NCBI GenBank assembly: GCA_019911785.1
Contig: JAIOJM010000216.1
Location: 1 to 28,036 of the forward strand
From: Sulfuricella sp.
Lineage (GTDB): Bacteria; Pseudomonadota; Gammaproteobacteria; Burkholderiales; Sulfuricellaceae
Direction of reading: 5' to 3'
Length of the DNA stretch: 28,036 nt
Numbering within the stretch: position 1 is the first letter of the stretch; every line of letters begins with the position of its first letter. Positions 14,005-23,888 of this stretch are shown here, piece after piece. The notes under the pieces are model-generated. The model saw only the letters and a list, made by a program, of their open reading frames with translations, had not been told where the DNA came from and did not search any database. The translations under genes were made by a program, and so were the position numbers.

Positions 14005-15879
14005 TCAGAAGCTGGCCGCGATTTCTTCAAGGCGGTGGCCGGACAAAGCCTGCCGAACCGACATGTCCATGCGCCTGGCGGCGAAGTCGGAGGTTGCCAG
14101 GTTGAGTGCGTCGGCAGCCATTTTGATGGCACGATGGTTGTCTCCGGCTATCGTTTCGCGCAGAGTCGTCATCGCCAGGCTTATGTCGGCGCGTTCCTTG
14201 GGGGTCAACAGAGCGCCGCCATTTTCCGCCACTGCCGCCTCCGTGGCCTCCAGTAGGCGGTTGCCTTCGGTTTGCTGTTCACGCAAGGTGCGCGCGGCCA
14301 TATCATCCTCGGCGTGGAGATACGAATCCTGCAGCATTCGGGTAATCTCCACGTCGCTCAGACCATACGAGGGTTTCACTTCCACCTTGGTTTCCACATC
14401 GGTGCTCTGTTCGCGGGCGGAAACAGAAAGCAGTCCATCCGCATCCACCTGGAAGGTGACGAGGATACGCGCCGCGCCGGCCACCATGGGCGGGATCCCG
14501 CGCAGCTCGAATTTGGCCAGCGAGCGGCAATCGCTCACCAGTTCGCGCTCGCCCTGCAGCACATGGATCATCATGGCGGTCTGACCGTCTTTGAAGGTGG
14601 TGAATTTCTGGGCGCGGGCAGCGGGGGTGGTGGAATTGCGCGGGATGATTTTCTCCGTGATCCCGCCCATGGTTTCGATCCCGAGCGAAAGAGGGATCAC
14701 GTCCAGCAGCAGCATCTCGTCCGCGCTGCGGTTGCCAGCCAGGATATTGGCCTGGATCGAGGCGCCGATGGCGACCACCTTGTCAGGATCGAGGTTGGTG
14801 AGGGGTTCCTGCAGAAAAAATTCGCCGACGGCACGGCGGACGTGGGGCATGCGCGTGGAGCCGCCCACCATGACCACGCCTTTGATGTCTTCGATACCTA
14901 GGTCGGCGTCGCGCAGTGCCTTGCGGGTCGGGGCGAGAGTCTTGTTCACCAGGTTCGCGGTCAGGTCGGCGAAGATTAGGGAAGTCAATATCAAATCCAC
15001 TACCTGGCCGGTGGAGAGCACCGCCGTAATGCCCGTTTCCGGATGGTCGGTCAAGGCTTCCTTGGCTTCACGGGCTTTGGTCAACAACAAACGCGCATCG
15101 TGCGCACCCAGCGTAGACAGTTTTGCCTGCTCCAGTATCCAGCAGTAAAGGCGCTGGTCGAAATCATCCCCGCCCAATGCGGAATCACCGTTGGTTGCCA
15201 GCACCTCGAACACGCCCCGAGTAAGCCTGAGGATGGAAATATCGAATGTGCCGCCGCCCAGATCATAGACCGCGTATACACCCTCGGCGGCGTTGTCCAG
15301 GCCGTAGGCCACGGCCGCAGCAGTGGGTTCGTTCAGCAACCGCAGCACATTGATCCCGGCCAGCCTGGCGGCATCCTTGGTGGCTTGACGCTGGGCATCG
15401 TCGAAGTAGGCCGGCACCGTGATGACTGCGCCCACGAGATCCCCGCCCAGCGCTGTTTCCGCCCGTAAACGCAGGGTTTTCAGGATGTCGGCGGATACTT
15501 CCACCGGACTCTTCACCCCGGCTGCGGTTTTAATTTGCACCATGCCTGGCGCATCGACGAAACGGTAGGGCGTATCGGTGGCCTCCGGCAAGTCCCCGAG
15601 GCCCCGGCCCATGAAGCGCTTGACCGATACGATGGTGTTGTGCGGATCCTCGCTTTGCCTGGCCTGCGCCCCATAGCCCACTTCGATGGGGCCATCTGCG
15701 AGGTAGCGGGCGACAGAGGGCAGCAATCCCCGTCCTTGCTCATCGTTGATCACGGCACTGACGCCGTTGCGCACGCTCGCCACCAGTGAGTTCGTCGTGC
15801 CGAGGTCGATCCCCACCGCCAGCCGGTGCTGGTGTGGGGCGGTGCTCATGCCGGGTTCGAAAATTTGCAATAGGCCCAT
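14005..15879 (-). CDS. hscA: Fe-S assembly chaperone HscA (Hsp70 family)
   Basis: A 624-residue Hsp70. The opening '[10 protein letters not shown]' and '[14 protein letters not shown]' are close to HscA of other proteobacteria, as are '[12 protein letters not shown]' (phosphate-binding) and '[14 protein letters not shown]'. The C-terminal half holds the substrate-binding domain, which in HscA clamps the LPPVK peptide of IscU and promotes release of its cluster. I chose the ATG at 15879 because it matches the family N-terminus and has GGAGGG just upstream. The co-chaperone gene hscB, which normally precedes hscA, is missing: iscA lies only 16 bp upstream. Any J-protein partner must therefore come from elsewhere in the genome. 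Confidence 0.95.
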   Translation of the reverse strand: MGLLQIFEPGMSTAPHQHRLAVGIDLGTTNSLVASVRNGVSAVINDEQGRGLLPSVARYLADGPIEVGYGAQARQSEDPHNTIVSVKRFMGRGLGDLPEATDTPYRFVDAPGMVQIKTAAGVKSPVEVSADILKTLRLRAETALGGDLVGAVITVPAYFDDAQRQATKDAARLAGINVLRLLNEPTAAAVAYGLDNAAEGVYAVYDLGGGTFDISILRLTRGVFEVLATNGDSALGGDDFDQRLYCWILEQAKLSTLGAHDARLLLTKAREAKEALTDHPETGITAVLSTGQVVDLILTSLIFADLTANLVNKTLAPTRKALRDADLGIEDIKGVVMVGGSTRMPHVRRAVGEFFLQEPLTNLDPDKVVAIGASIQANILAGNRSADEMLLLDVIPLSLGIETMGGITEKIIPRNSTTPAARAQKFTTFKDGQTAMMIHVLQGERELVSDCRSLAKFELRGIPPMVAGAARILVTFQVDADGLLSVSAREQSTDVETKVEVKPSYGLSDVEITRMLQDSYLHAEDDMAARTLREQQTEGNRLLEATEAAVAENGGALLTPKERADISLAMTTLRETIAGDNHRAIKMAADALNLATSDFAARRMDMSVRQALSGHRLEEIAASF

Positions 15880-15895
15880 GATCCCTCCAAAACAC

Positions 15896-16219
15896 TCAGA
15901 CGTTGAAGCTTTCGCCGCAGCCACACTGATTCTTGATGTTGGGGTTGTTGAACTTGAATCCCTCGTTCAGTCCTTCGCGCACGAAATCCAGTTCGGTGCC
16001 GTCCAGATAGGCCAGGCTCTTGGGGTCCACCAGCACGGTTACGCCGTGGCTTTCAAACCTGATATCGTCGGCGTTAAATTCGTCCGCGAATTCCAGCGTA
16101 TAGGCGAGCCCGGAACAGCCGCTGGTGCGCACTCCCAGGCGCAGCCCGACACCCCTGGTTCGCTGGCTGAGGAATTTTTGCACGCGTTCCGCCGCGCTGG
16201 TGGTTAAGGTGACTGACAT
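15896..16219 (-). CDS. iscA: A-type Fe-S carrier IscA
   Basis: A 107-residue protein, exactly the length of E. coli IscA, with the three conserved cysteines: 'TSGCSGLAY' and the C-terminal 'NQCGCGESF'. It binds iron or a [2Fe-2S]/[4Fe-4S] cluster and passes it to target apoproteins. GGGGAG upstream supports the ATG at 16219. It lies between erpA (20 bp) and hscA (16 bp) in the isc operon. It is the second of three A-type carriers encoded within 3.2 kb. Confidence 0.95.
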   Translation of the reverse strand: MSVTLTTSAAERVQKFLSQRTRGVGLRLGVRTSGCSGLAYTLEFADEFNADDIRFESHGVTVLVDPKSLAYLDGTELDFVREGLNEGFKFNNPNIKNQCGCGESFNV

Positions 16220-16239
16220 TGGTCCGCTCCCCTGGATAA

Positions 16240-16593
16240 TCAAACCGAAAATGAACTGCCGCAACCGCAGGTGGAGGTCGCGTTGGGGTTCCTGATCACG
16301 AAACGCGCCCCTTCCAGTCCCTCCTCATAGTCGATTTCGGCGCCAACCAGATACTGGAAGCTCATTGGGTCGATGAGCAGGCTCACGCCGCCTTTCTCGA
16401 CCACGGTATCGTCCTCGCCGGCAGTCTCGTCGAAGCTGAAGCCGTATTGAAATCCCGAGCATCCCCCGCCGGAAACGAAAACGCGTAACTTCAGGTTCGG
16501 GTTATCCTCCTCCAGGATGAGTTCGCTGACCTTGTTTGCGGCGCTGTCGGAGAAAACGATCGGGCTTGGCGTCTGGGTAGTCGCATCTAACAT
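16240..16593 (-). CDS. erpA: Iron-sulfur insertion protein ErpA
   Basis: A 117-residue A-type carrier with the ErpA hallmarks: '[17 protein letters not shown]' and the C-terminal '[12 protein letters not shown]'. ErpA delivers [4Fe-4S] clusters to essential and dedicated targets. In most proteobacteria erpA is a separate gene outside the isc operon; here it sits between iscU and iscA. AAAGG before the ATG supports the start. Its inclusion in a NifA-type regulated operon suggests that it helps mature nitrogenase-related Fe-S proteins (inference). Confidence 0.95.
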   Translation of the reverse strand: MLDATTQTPSPIVFSDSAANKVSELILEEDNPNLKLRVFVSGGGCSGFQYGFSFDETAGEDDTVVEKGGVSLLIDPMSFQYLVGAEIDYEEGLEGARFVIRNPNATSTCGCGSSFSV

Positions 16594-16628
16594 GATTGTG
16601 CCTTTCTATCAGTGGAACTGGACAGGGA

Positions 16629-17054
16629 TCAAGCTGCCGGCGTCGGCGCGCAGATGTCGTAGCCTTGATCGGCGACGGTGTGCTTGGTTTTGTAGTCGGC
16701 TACGGCCGCCTTGATCGCGTCTTCCGCCAGAATGGAGCAGTGAATCTTGACCGGGGGTAATGCCAGTTCTTCGGCAATCTGCGAGTTCTTGATTTCCAGC
16801 GCCTGATCCAGGGTTTTTCCCTTGACCCATTCCGTCACCAGGGAGCTGGATGCAATCGCGGAACCGCAGCCGTAGGTTTTGAACTTGGCATCTTCGATCA
16901 CTCCGTCCCGGTTGACCTTGATCTGCAGTTTCATCACGTCCCCGCAAGCCGGCGCTCCGACCATGCCGGTGCCGATGTCATCGTCGCCATTCTCGAAAGC
17001 GCCGACGTTGCGGGGGTTTTCGTAATGGTCCAGCACCTGGTCGCTATATGCCAT
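16629..17054 (-). CDS. iscU: Fe-S cluster scaffold IscU
   Basis: A 141-residue IscU. The three cluster-ligating cysteines are visible in 'GAPACGDVMKL', 'TYGCGSAIASS' and 'IHCSILAEDA', with the conserved Asp after the first. The chaperone-recognition peptide LPPVK precedes the last cysteine, which agrees with the presence of hscA. The C-terminus is about ten residues longer than in E. coli. IscU receives sulfur from IscS and builds [2Fe-2S] and [4Fe-4S] clusters. It lacks the extra central and C-terminal domains of NifU, so here IscU rather than NifU is the scaffold under the nif-type promoter. AAGGAG supports the start. Confidence 0.96.
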   Translation of the reverse strand: MAYSDQVLDHYENPRNVGAFENGDDDIGTGMVGAPACGDVMKLQIKVNRDGVIEDAKFKTYGCGSAIASSSLVTEWVKGKTLDQALEIKNSQIAEELALPPVKIHCSILAEDAIKAAVADYKTKHTVADQGYDICAPTPAA

Positions 17055-17101
17055 GATTCACTCCTTGAAATTGATCGGGTTACTGCTTTGCAAGCCGGTG
17101 G

Positions 17102-18313
17102 CTAATGCGCCGCCCACTGCACGCTGCTCAGGTCGATCCCTGCCATATGCATGTCCCACAGAGGGGACAATTCGCGCAATCTCGCAATCTTGTTCTTCAG
17201 CAGTTGAATGGCGTAATCCACTTCCTCTTCCGTGGTGAAACGGCCGATGCTGAAGCGGATGGAACTGTGCGCCAGTTCATCGCTATGACCCAAGGCCTTG
17301 AGCACGTAGGACGGCTCCAGGCTGGCCGATGTACAGGCGGAGCCGGAGGACACGGCGAGATCCTTGATCGCCATCATGAGCGATTCGCCTTCGACATAAT
17401 TGAAGCTGATGTTCAGGTTGTGCGGAATGCGCTGTTCCATATCGCCGTTCACGTACACTTCCTCCATGTCCTTCAGGCCGTTATAGAGCCTGTCGCGCAA
17501 CATGCGGATGCGCTCGTTTTCCGTGGCCATTTCTTCGCGAGCGATGCGGAAAGCTTCGCCCATGCCCACGATCTGGTGCGTGGGGAGCGTGCCGGAGCGC
17601 ATGCCGCGCTCGTGGCCGCCGCCATGCATTTGCGCTTCCAGGCGGATGCGCGGCTTGCGTCGCACAAACAATGCGCCGATGCCCTTCGGGCCATAGGTCT
17701 TGTGCGCGGAGAACGACATCAGGTCCACTTTCAGCGTGCGCAGGTCTATCGCCACCTTGCCGGTGGATTGGGCCGCATCGACGTGAAAGATGACGCCCTT
17801 CACGCGGCAGAGGGCGCCGATCGCGGAAATATCCTGAATCACGCCGATTTCGTTGTTCACATGCATGATGGATACGAGAATCGTGTCCGGACGAATCGCC
17901 TCCTTGAGTTTTTCCATATCCAGCAGGCCGTTCGGCAGCGGGTCGAGATAGGTCACTTCGAAACCCTCGCGTTCAAGTTCGCGCAGGGTATCGATCACCG
18001 CCTTGTGTTCGGTTTTTAGGGTGATCAGGTGCTTGCCCTTGCTCTGATAAAAATGAGCGGCGCCCTTGATGGCCAGATTGTCGGATTCGGTTGCGCCGGA
18101 GGTCCAGACGATTTCCTTGGGGTCGCAGCTCACCAGCCTGGCCACTTCTTCGCGCGCGTTCTCCACGGCCTGTTCGGCAGTCCAGCCGAACGAATGGGAA
18201 CGGCTCGCAGGGTTGCCGAAATTTTCCGTCAGATGGGGAACCATCTTCTGCGCAACCCGTGCGTCGACCGGCGTTGTTGCCGAATAATCCATATAAATTG
18301 GCATGCGTAACAC
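17102..18313 (-). CDS. iscS: Cysteine desulfurase IscS
   Basis: A 403-residue PLP enzyme that takes sulfur from L-cysteine as an enzyme persulfide and gives it to IscU. Seen: '[13 protein letters not shown]' at the start, the PLP lysine in '[14 protein letters not shown]', and the catalytic loop Cys in '[17 protein letters not shown]', where the sequence is of IscS rather than NifS type. I chose the GTG at 18313 because AGGAGG lies nine bases upstream; an ATG at 18304 is the alternative. It is the first gene of the isc operon and follows a sigma-54 promoter and NifA site. The repressor gene iscR, normally upstream, is missing. Confidence 0.95.
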   Translation of the reverse strand: MLRMPIYMDYSATTPVDARVAQKMVPHLTENFGNPASRSHSFGWTAEQAVENAREEVARLVSCDPKEIVWTSGATESDNLAIKGAAHFYQSKGKHLITLKTEHKAVIDTLRELEREGFEVTYLDPLPNGLLDMEKLKEAIRPDTILVSIMHVNNEIGVIQDISAIGALCRVKGVIFHVDAAQSTGKVAIDLRTLKVDLMSFSAHKTYGPKGIGALFVRRKPRIRLEAQMHGGGHERGMRSGTLPTHQIVGMGEAFRIAREEMATENERIRMLRDRLYNGLKDMEEVYVNGDMEQRIPHNLNISFNYVEGESLMMAIKDLAVSSGSACTSASLEPSYVLKALGHSDELAHSSIRFSIGRFTTEEEVDYAIQLLKNKIARLRELSPLWDMHMAGIDLSSVQWAAH

Positions 18314-18376
18314 TTGTGGGATCCTCCTGATGAGGTGTCTGCCCGAATGCCGGACAGTCAGTTTCATTCAATACTT

Positions 18377-18392
18377 AGCAAGTCTTATGCCA
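18377..18392 (-). promoter_or_regulatory. Sigma-54 (-24/-12) promoter of the isc operon
   Basis: On the minus strand TGGCAT-AAGAC-TTGCT, which fits the sigma-54 consensus TGGCAC-N5-TTGCW with one change; GG and GC are separated by exactly 10 bp. It lies 64 bp upstream of the iscS start and about 80-100 bp downstream of the NifA site, with an A/T-rich stretch between them that could ease looping. Confidence 0.85.
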
Positions 18393-18474
18393 ACAACTAT
18401 GAATTTTCTAACAGACTGGTTTTAATTATTATTTTTTTTAGCCCGTAATGCGCACGAGAAAGTTTGTAGGTTTT

Positions 18475-18490
18475 TGTAGGGTTTGAGACA
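18475..18490 (-). promoter_or_regulatory. NifA upstream activator site of the isc operon
   Basis: Perfect TGT-N10-ACA (minus strand TGT-CTCAAACCCT-ACA), the established NifA binding consensus. Its centre is about 100 bp upstream of the sigma-54 promoter, the usual distance. No gene is supported in the interval between the A-type carrier gene and iscS. Confidence 0.85.
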
Positions 18491-18655
18491 AGCTGAAATG
18501 GCGGTTTTTGACGTATGAATTGCGGTGATCGACCCGGATATTTTATTGAATTTAACCAACCCTAAGAAAAGTAGCGGTACACCTTCATGACCGCCTGATA
18601 AGTTTGTGCAAACCACGACAGTCGTCCGCGAGGTCACCTCGCTTTCCATGATCGA

Positions 18656-19048
18656 CTAGCCTTGGCGCCGCATGATGCTATCAATGCTGATTGTCGCCTT
18701 GCCAGGTTCAGATCCGATGGCGGCGCTGCTGCTGCAACCTCCTCCGCATGTCCCGTGCGCATTCGGGTTGAAGAACTTGAGTCCGCTTTCCGTTACGGTA
18801 TCGGCAAAGTCGATGATGCAGCCATCCAGTAGATCGCGGCTGCCCTGGGGCATGAACACCCGGAGACATTCCAGCTCAATCACGTAGTCGCCAAAATGCG
18901 GGGCTCGCTCGACAGTAAACTCGCAACTCAACCCGGAACAGCCCCCTGGGCTCACCACCAGGCGAAAACCTGCTGTCGCTCCGGCATTGCCGAAGCGGAC
19001 CATGCGGCGCATGAAGTTTTCTGCCATGAGCGTAATAGTCAGCTTCAT
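18656..19048 (-). CDS. nif-associated A-type Fe-S carrier (IscA/HesB family)
   Basis: A 130-residue IscA-like protein. The first conserved cysteine is in 'SPGGCSGLSC' (C37, with an extra C42). At the C-terminus the usual CGCG is replaced by T-C-G-G-G-C (C101 and C105), i.e. C-x3-C instead of C-x-C, followed by a ~25-residue tail. Relatives with this look occur in nif clusters and are thought to help Fe-S assembly for nitrogenase. GGAGGAGG before the ATG is a very strong ribosome binding site, and the gene follows the ferredoxin stop by 12 bp. It is probably transcribed from the sigma-54 promoter at 19.5 kb. Confidence 0.88.
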   Translation of the reverse strand: MKLTITLMAENFMRRMVRFGNAGATAGFRLVVSPGGCSGLSCEFTVERAPHFGDYVIELECLRVFMPQGSRDLLDGCIIDFADTVTESGLKFFNPNAHGTCGGGCSSSAAIGSEPGKATISIDSIMRRQG

Positions 19049-19060
19049 GATCCTCCTCCA

Positions 19061-19273
19061 TCATGCCGCATAGCGCGGCAAACTTTTATCCACCACCACA
19101 CAACCGTCCACCGGACAGACCTCGACGCATTGCGGGTCTTCGCCCTCGCATTCGGTGCATTTCTTCGGATCGATGATGTAGGTGCCGTTCTTCTCCTTGA
19201 TCGCGACGTTGGGACAAACCGGCTCGCAAGCAGTACAGGCGGTGCAGGTGGAAGAGATGATCTTGTAAGGCAT
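19061..19273 (-). CDS. fdxN: 2[4Fe-4S] ferredoxin, FdxN/YfhL type
   Basis: A 70-residue bacterial ferredoxin with two cluster motifs: '[12 protein letters not shown]' and '[16 protein letters not shown]'. The eight-residue expansion inside the second motif is the Alvin-type pattern. Such ferredoxins are encoded next to nifB in many diazotrophs and donate electrons to nitrogenase or to NifB-linked cofactor synthesis. AAGGAG eight bases upstream supports the ATG. It is the first intact gene behind the NifA-type promoter at 19.5 kb and is coupled to the A-type carrier gene. The gene symbol is given by similarity to the nif-linked class. Confidence 0.9.
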   Translation of the reverse strand: MPYKIISSTCTACTACEPVCPNVAIKEKNGTYIIDPKKCTECEGEDPQCVEVCPVDGCVVVDKSLPRYAA

Positions 19274-19301
19274 GGTTTTCTCCTTTGAATAAAATAATTC
19301 G

Positions 19302-19501
19302 TTATGCGGTGGTCACGTCGTCCGGAATGCATTTCGCGGTCAGCGTCTCAAGCCTCTCCACCTGGCTCTCGCCCAGACCTCGGTGACAGATCGCCAAACC
19401 CAGCGATAGGGCCGCTGGACTTACCGGAACCGCCCTTCGCGCCGCAACCCGACGTTCGGGTTGCCTGAGAAGTAAAAATCAGGAATGACTTTGGGTGGCA
19501 T
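19302..19501 (-). pseudogene. Frameshifted small ORF behind the nif promoter
   Basis: An ATG at 19501 with AAGGA upstream opens a 26-codon frame (MPPKVIPDFYFSGNPNVGLR..) that stops at TAA. A +/-1 shift continues it into a frame ending '..GLAICHRGLGESQVERLETL..' and a stop at 19302, giving about 66 residues. The second part has the look of a real C-terminus. I do not recognise the family. Either a small nif gene is broken here by an indel, or the 26-codon frame is a leader. Confidence 0.4.
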
Positions 19502-19532
19502 CACTTGATCCTTGTTGACCTTAATATCTTTC

Positions 19533-19548
19533 TGCAACAAGCGTGCCA
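19533..19548 (-). promoter_or_regulatory. Sigma-54 (-24/-12) promoter of the ferredoxin operon
   Basis: On the minus strand TGGCAC-GCTTG-TTGCA, an exact match to the sigma-54 consensus. A perfect NifA site lies about 70 bp further upstream. It should drive the broken small ORF, the ferredoxin and the A-type carrier, with possible read-through into isc. Confidence 0.92.
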
Positions 19549-19561
19549 CGTGGTTATCTTA

Positions 19562-19596
19562 GTTTATTATCCTTATAAAACATAAAGATAATAAAC
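19562..19596. promoter_or_regulatory. AT-rich inverted repeat between NifA site and promoter
   Basis: GTTTATTATC (19562-19571) and its exact complement GATAATAAAC (19587-19596) flank a 15-base centre that itself pairs for four more bases after one mismatch. It lies exactly between the NifA site and the -24 box, where a bending protein such as IHF or a second regulator could act. Confidence 0.5.
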
Positions 19597-19606
19597 ACTT
19601 TTGGTT

Positions 19607-19622
19607 TGTCTCGATTGCGACA
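19607..19622 (-). promoter_or_regulatory. NifA upstream activator site of the ferredoxin operon
   Basis: Perfect TGT-N10-ACA (plus strand TGT-CTCGATTGCG-ACA, equally a consensus on the minus strand because the motif is palindromic). The flanks extend the dyad (TTTGT...ACAAA). It lies about 75 bp upstream of the -24/-12 promoter. Confidence 0.88.
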
Positions 19623-19810
19623 AACGCGAAATCTGAAGTGGGGAATGCGACAAGATGATTGATAGTGTGACTGTTAGCTGGTCGGCGCACGCCAAAAACG
19701 GCCATTCAGGCAAGCCGGGGGAATTCAGCAGGCCAAGTTCATGGGATTTGGAACTCCCCGCAAAGGGCTGAACCGGTTATTGCCCCCTGGGATGGTATGT
19801 TGACGCCCAC

Positions 19811-20746
19811 TCAGAACCAGAAAGTCGTGTCCTTCATCAGGAACTCGACATAAGGCATGTAGTGGGAGCCGTCGCAGGAAAAAGTCAGGCTCACGATGCC
19901 GTTGAAAGTATTGATCGAGGCCGTGCGCAAATAGAAGGTCGGATCGGTCAGGCGCAGGGATTGCAGGGTATTGAGAATGCGCTTGATGTCGACTTGGGGG
20001 ATCGCCGCATTGCTCGGATAGGGCCGGGACGGGAATGCCAGACAGATATCCGGATCATTCAGGGCTTCATGATCCAGGATGCGGTAGCGGAACGGGTCAT
20101 CCACGGTCCAGATGGTTGCCTGGCTGCTGGAAAAATGCAAGAGGCATTGAAATACGCCGCGTTGGGTGAGCAGTTCTTCCAGGATGGACAGGGCCTGCTC
20201 CATGTTCCGGTCCATCGGGCTTTCGACGCGGCTCTGCAAGAAAACCGTCCCGCGAATCGCCGGATCGCCCTTCACTTGCCGCCAATAGCCTGGTTCATCG
20301 TAGAGTTCCGCGGTCACCGGTAGATTGCGCAAGTCGAAATCGGCGCCGAGATAACCCAGCCAGTGGTCGTCCCTGCGCACGACCTGCAAGGCCGTGAGGG
20401 AGGGGTGGCCCTCGGCCAAGCTGATGTAGGCGTCCGAAAGCAGGAATCCCCAGGACGGCACGACTTCCTTCATGTAAGGCCGCTGGGAGCGGTCGCGGCC
20501 AAAGTGGGCGGATGTAATCCCGGATTGGCCGGCGTTGTCGCAAATCTGTATGCCGTCCGTGCCTACGCAGTACAGGAAGGCGCAATGGGGAATATCGGAA
20601 AAACCGTTGTTCAGGATACCATTGAGTTTTTCGCGGTCTCCCCATGCCGGTGTGCAGCGCTCCGCCAGACGCGCCATGGGTTCGCGCAGGATGCGTGCCA
20701 GTTCCTCACGCTGGAGGTAGATGCTGTCTTTCCACGACTTGTTCAC
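19811..20746 (-). CDS. PDC/dCache-type sensor domain protein
   Basis: A 311-residue protein whose central region fits the PDC (PAS-like/Cache) sensor fold: 'FLYCVGTDGIQICDNAG' leads to 'GRDRSQRPYMKEVV' and 'SDAYISLAEGHPSLTALQVV', the Cache pattern D.R.R.Y.......hS..Y.S.....h. Unusually it has no transmembrane helix or signal peptide, so it should be cytoplasmic, and no kinase, cyclase or methyl-accepting output domain is visible. The start is GTG; AGGAG lies 12 bases upstream, slightly far. It lies 199 bp downstream of nifA on the same strand, so it may be expressed with nifA and tune its activity (inference). Confidence 0.7.
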   Translation of the reverse strand: MNKSWKDSIYLQREELARILREPMARLAERCTPAWGDREKLNGILNNGFSDIPHCAFLYCVGTDGIQICDNAGQSGITSAHFGRDRSQRPYMKEVVPSWGFLLSDAYISLAEGHPSLTALQVVRRDDHWLGYLGADFDLRNLPVTAELYDEPGYWRQVKGDPAIRGTVFLQSRVESPMDRNMEQALSILEELLTQRGVFQCLLHFSSSQATIWTVDDPFRYRILDHEALNDPDICLAFPSRPYPSNAAIPQVDIKRILNTLQSLRLTDPTFYLRTASINTFNGIVSLTFSCDGSHYMPYVEFLMKDTTFWF

Positions 20747-20945
20747 GGGCTGTCAAATCTCCTACTATCATCCAATCGGCAGTTTGTTTAGGCAATGCGT
20801 TAACGCCAACTTTTGAGCAATATGAACTTCCGCTATATTACGATCGAAATCGGAAGTCTACATTTAAAACAGTGCCTGTCAGGCCAAGCCTCAACTTCAC
20901 CATTTTATTCAGCCCCAGTACTAGCCCACGCGGCTCGCTGATCCG

Positions 20946-22577
<1,632 letters not shown>

Positions 22578-22788
22578 GTTCGATTCCGGACAATATTAAC
22601 TGCGACCACATCGGCACACGCAAGTTTCGCGCCAAGCGGCCATTCCGAATTCAGCAACGGGTCAGGAAGGGCGTCTTATCTTGGGTTCAGGAAATTAACA
22701 GGTTTTCTTCAGATACCGGTCCGGTAGTTCAGAGCAGTAATTTGAGCAACGTAATGGTGCATGGGGGCGAACATTGAACATCGGGAGA

Positions 22789-22876
22789 TGGCGGAAGGTG
22801 TGAGATTCGAACTCACGGATCCTTTCAGATCGGCAGTTTTCAAGACTGCTGCCTTAAACCACTCGGCCAACCCTCC
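22789..22876 (-). tRNA. tRNA-Ser(UGA)
   Basis: An 88-nt class II tRNA with encoded CCA. Seen: acceptor GGAGGGT paired with ACCTTCC, D-arm 'GGCCGAGTGGTTTAAGGC', anticodon stem GCAGT/ACTGC with loop CTTGAAA (anticodon TGA), a long variable arm, and T-loop GTTCGAATC. The long variable arm and anticodon identify serine. It lies between nifA and the yccA-like gene. Confidence 0.97.
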
Positions 22877-22983
22877 GATGGCCGCCATGATACCGTTTGC
22901 CGCCTGCATTGACCAGTGCTTGAAACTTTACCCCGAATTGCGTAGTCTTACCCATGTCTTTTTTTGTAACGAGGAGCCAACTG

Positions 22984-23673
22984 ATGCAACCTGAACTGCG
23001 AATGACGTCACAAACAACCGAACTGGCCCTTGCGGCCAACAAGGTCTTGCGCAACACCTACATGCTGCTCGGTTTGAGCATGATTCCGACGGTGATCGGC
23101 GCGGTGATCGGCATCAACCTGAACTTCTCGTTCATGGCGCAAAGCCCGATTCTGGGCTTCATCGTCATGCTGGCGGTGATGTTCGGCCTGTTCTGGGGGA
23201 TCAGCAAAAACCGCGACAACGGCCTCGGGGTGGTTCTAATGCTGGGGCTTACCTTCTTCATGGGCCTGATGCTCGGACCGATCCTGCAAGTCGCCCTGCA
23301 TCTGCGAAACGGCGCGCAGCTGGTCGGAATAGCGGCAGGTGGCACCGGCGTGATCTTCTTCTCCCTGGCGACTATTGCCACGGTGACCAAGAAGGATTTC
23401 AGCTTCATGGGCAAGTTCCTGTTCATCGGGCTGATCCTGCTGATCGTCGCCTCGCTGGCCAACATGTTCTTCCAGATTCCGGTGATGCAGCTGACCATCT
23501 CCGCAATCGCCGTGCTGATCTTCTCCGGCTTCATCCTGTTTGACGTGAGCCGTGTCGTCACCGGCGGGGAAACCAACTACATCATGGCGACCCTGGCGAT
23601 TTACCTGGATATCTACAACCTGTTCGTAAACTTGTTGCAGTTGTTGATGGCACTGTCTGGCGAACGCGACTAG
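22984..23673 (+). CDS. yccA: Bax inhibitor-1/YccA family membrane protein
   Basis: A 229-residue inner-membrane protein with seven hydrophobic segments and the family features 'NKVLRNTYMLLGLSMIPT' at the first helix and the C-terminal 'LFDVSRVVTGGETNYIMATL' with 'YLDIYNLFVNLLQLL'. E. coli YccA is a substrate and modulator of the FtsH membrane protease; related proteins carry calcium. GAGGAG seven bases upstream supports the ATG at 22984 rather than the in-frame ATG at 22954. It is monocistronic and followed by a clear intrinsic terminator. Confidence 0.93.
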   Translation: MQPELRMTSQTTELALAANKVLRNTYMLLGLSMIPTVIGAVIGINLNFSFMAQSPILGFIVMLAVMFGLFWGISKNRDNGLGVVLMLGLTFFMGLMLGPILQVALHLRNGAQLVGIAAGGTGVIFFSLATIATVTKKDFSFMGKFLFIGLILLIVASLANMFFQIPVMQLTISAIAVLIFSGFILFDVSRVVTGGETNYIMATLAIYLDIYNLFVNLLQLLMALSGERD

Positions 23674-23694
23674 GCGGCACACAGCATCATGAGA

Positions 23695-23720
23695 GGGCGG
23701 CCGATTGGCCGCCCTTTTTT
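23695..23720 (+). terminator. Intrinsic terminator of the yccA-like gene
   Basis: A perfect 8-bp G/C stem (GGGCGGCC, loop GATT, GGCCGCCC) followed by six T residues, 22 bp after the stop codon. Confidence 0.95.
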
Positions 23721-23734
23721 ATCCTTGAAAAATC

Positions 23735-23885
23735 AGTTATCCACAGATAAACACAGATTTACACAGATATTTCAATACGTTGACTTCATTGCATGACTCA
23801 CCATGACGGTGATGTGCGATTGACTGGCAACCGCCTGATTCAGCGAGGTTTTATCTGTGTGAATCTGCGCCATCTGCGGATTATA
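23735..23885. repeat. Inverted repeat of 10-bp-periodic heptamers, copy A
   Basis: The left arm has CACAGAT at 23742, 23752 and 23762, exactly 10 bp apart. The right arm has the complement ATCTGTG/ATCTGCG at 23853, 23863 and 23872. About 85 bp of unrelated sequence lies between. It fills the space between the yccA-like terminator and the 3' end of rlmD. Confidence 0.8.
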
Positions 23886-23888
23886 GGT

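Noticed and set aside
18422..18649. 75-codon minus-strand ORF between the A-type carrier gene and iscS
   Set aside because: It runs through the NifA site and the AT-rich promoter spacer and has no family resemblance; the region is regulatory.
19655..19771. 38-codon + strand ORF (MIDSVTVSWSAHAKNGHSGK..)
   Set aside because: Plausible-looking composition but no proper ribosome binding site spacing, no recognised family, and it lies just beyond the NifA site; kept only as a note.
20747..20945. Possible sigma-54 promoter between nifA and the PDC protein gene
   Set aside because: Candidate GG and GC pairs are 12 bp apart instead of 10, which sigma-54 does not tolerate.
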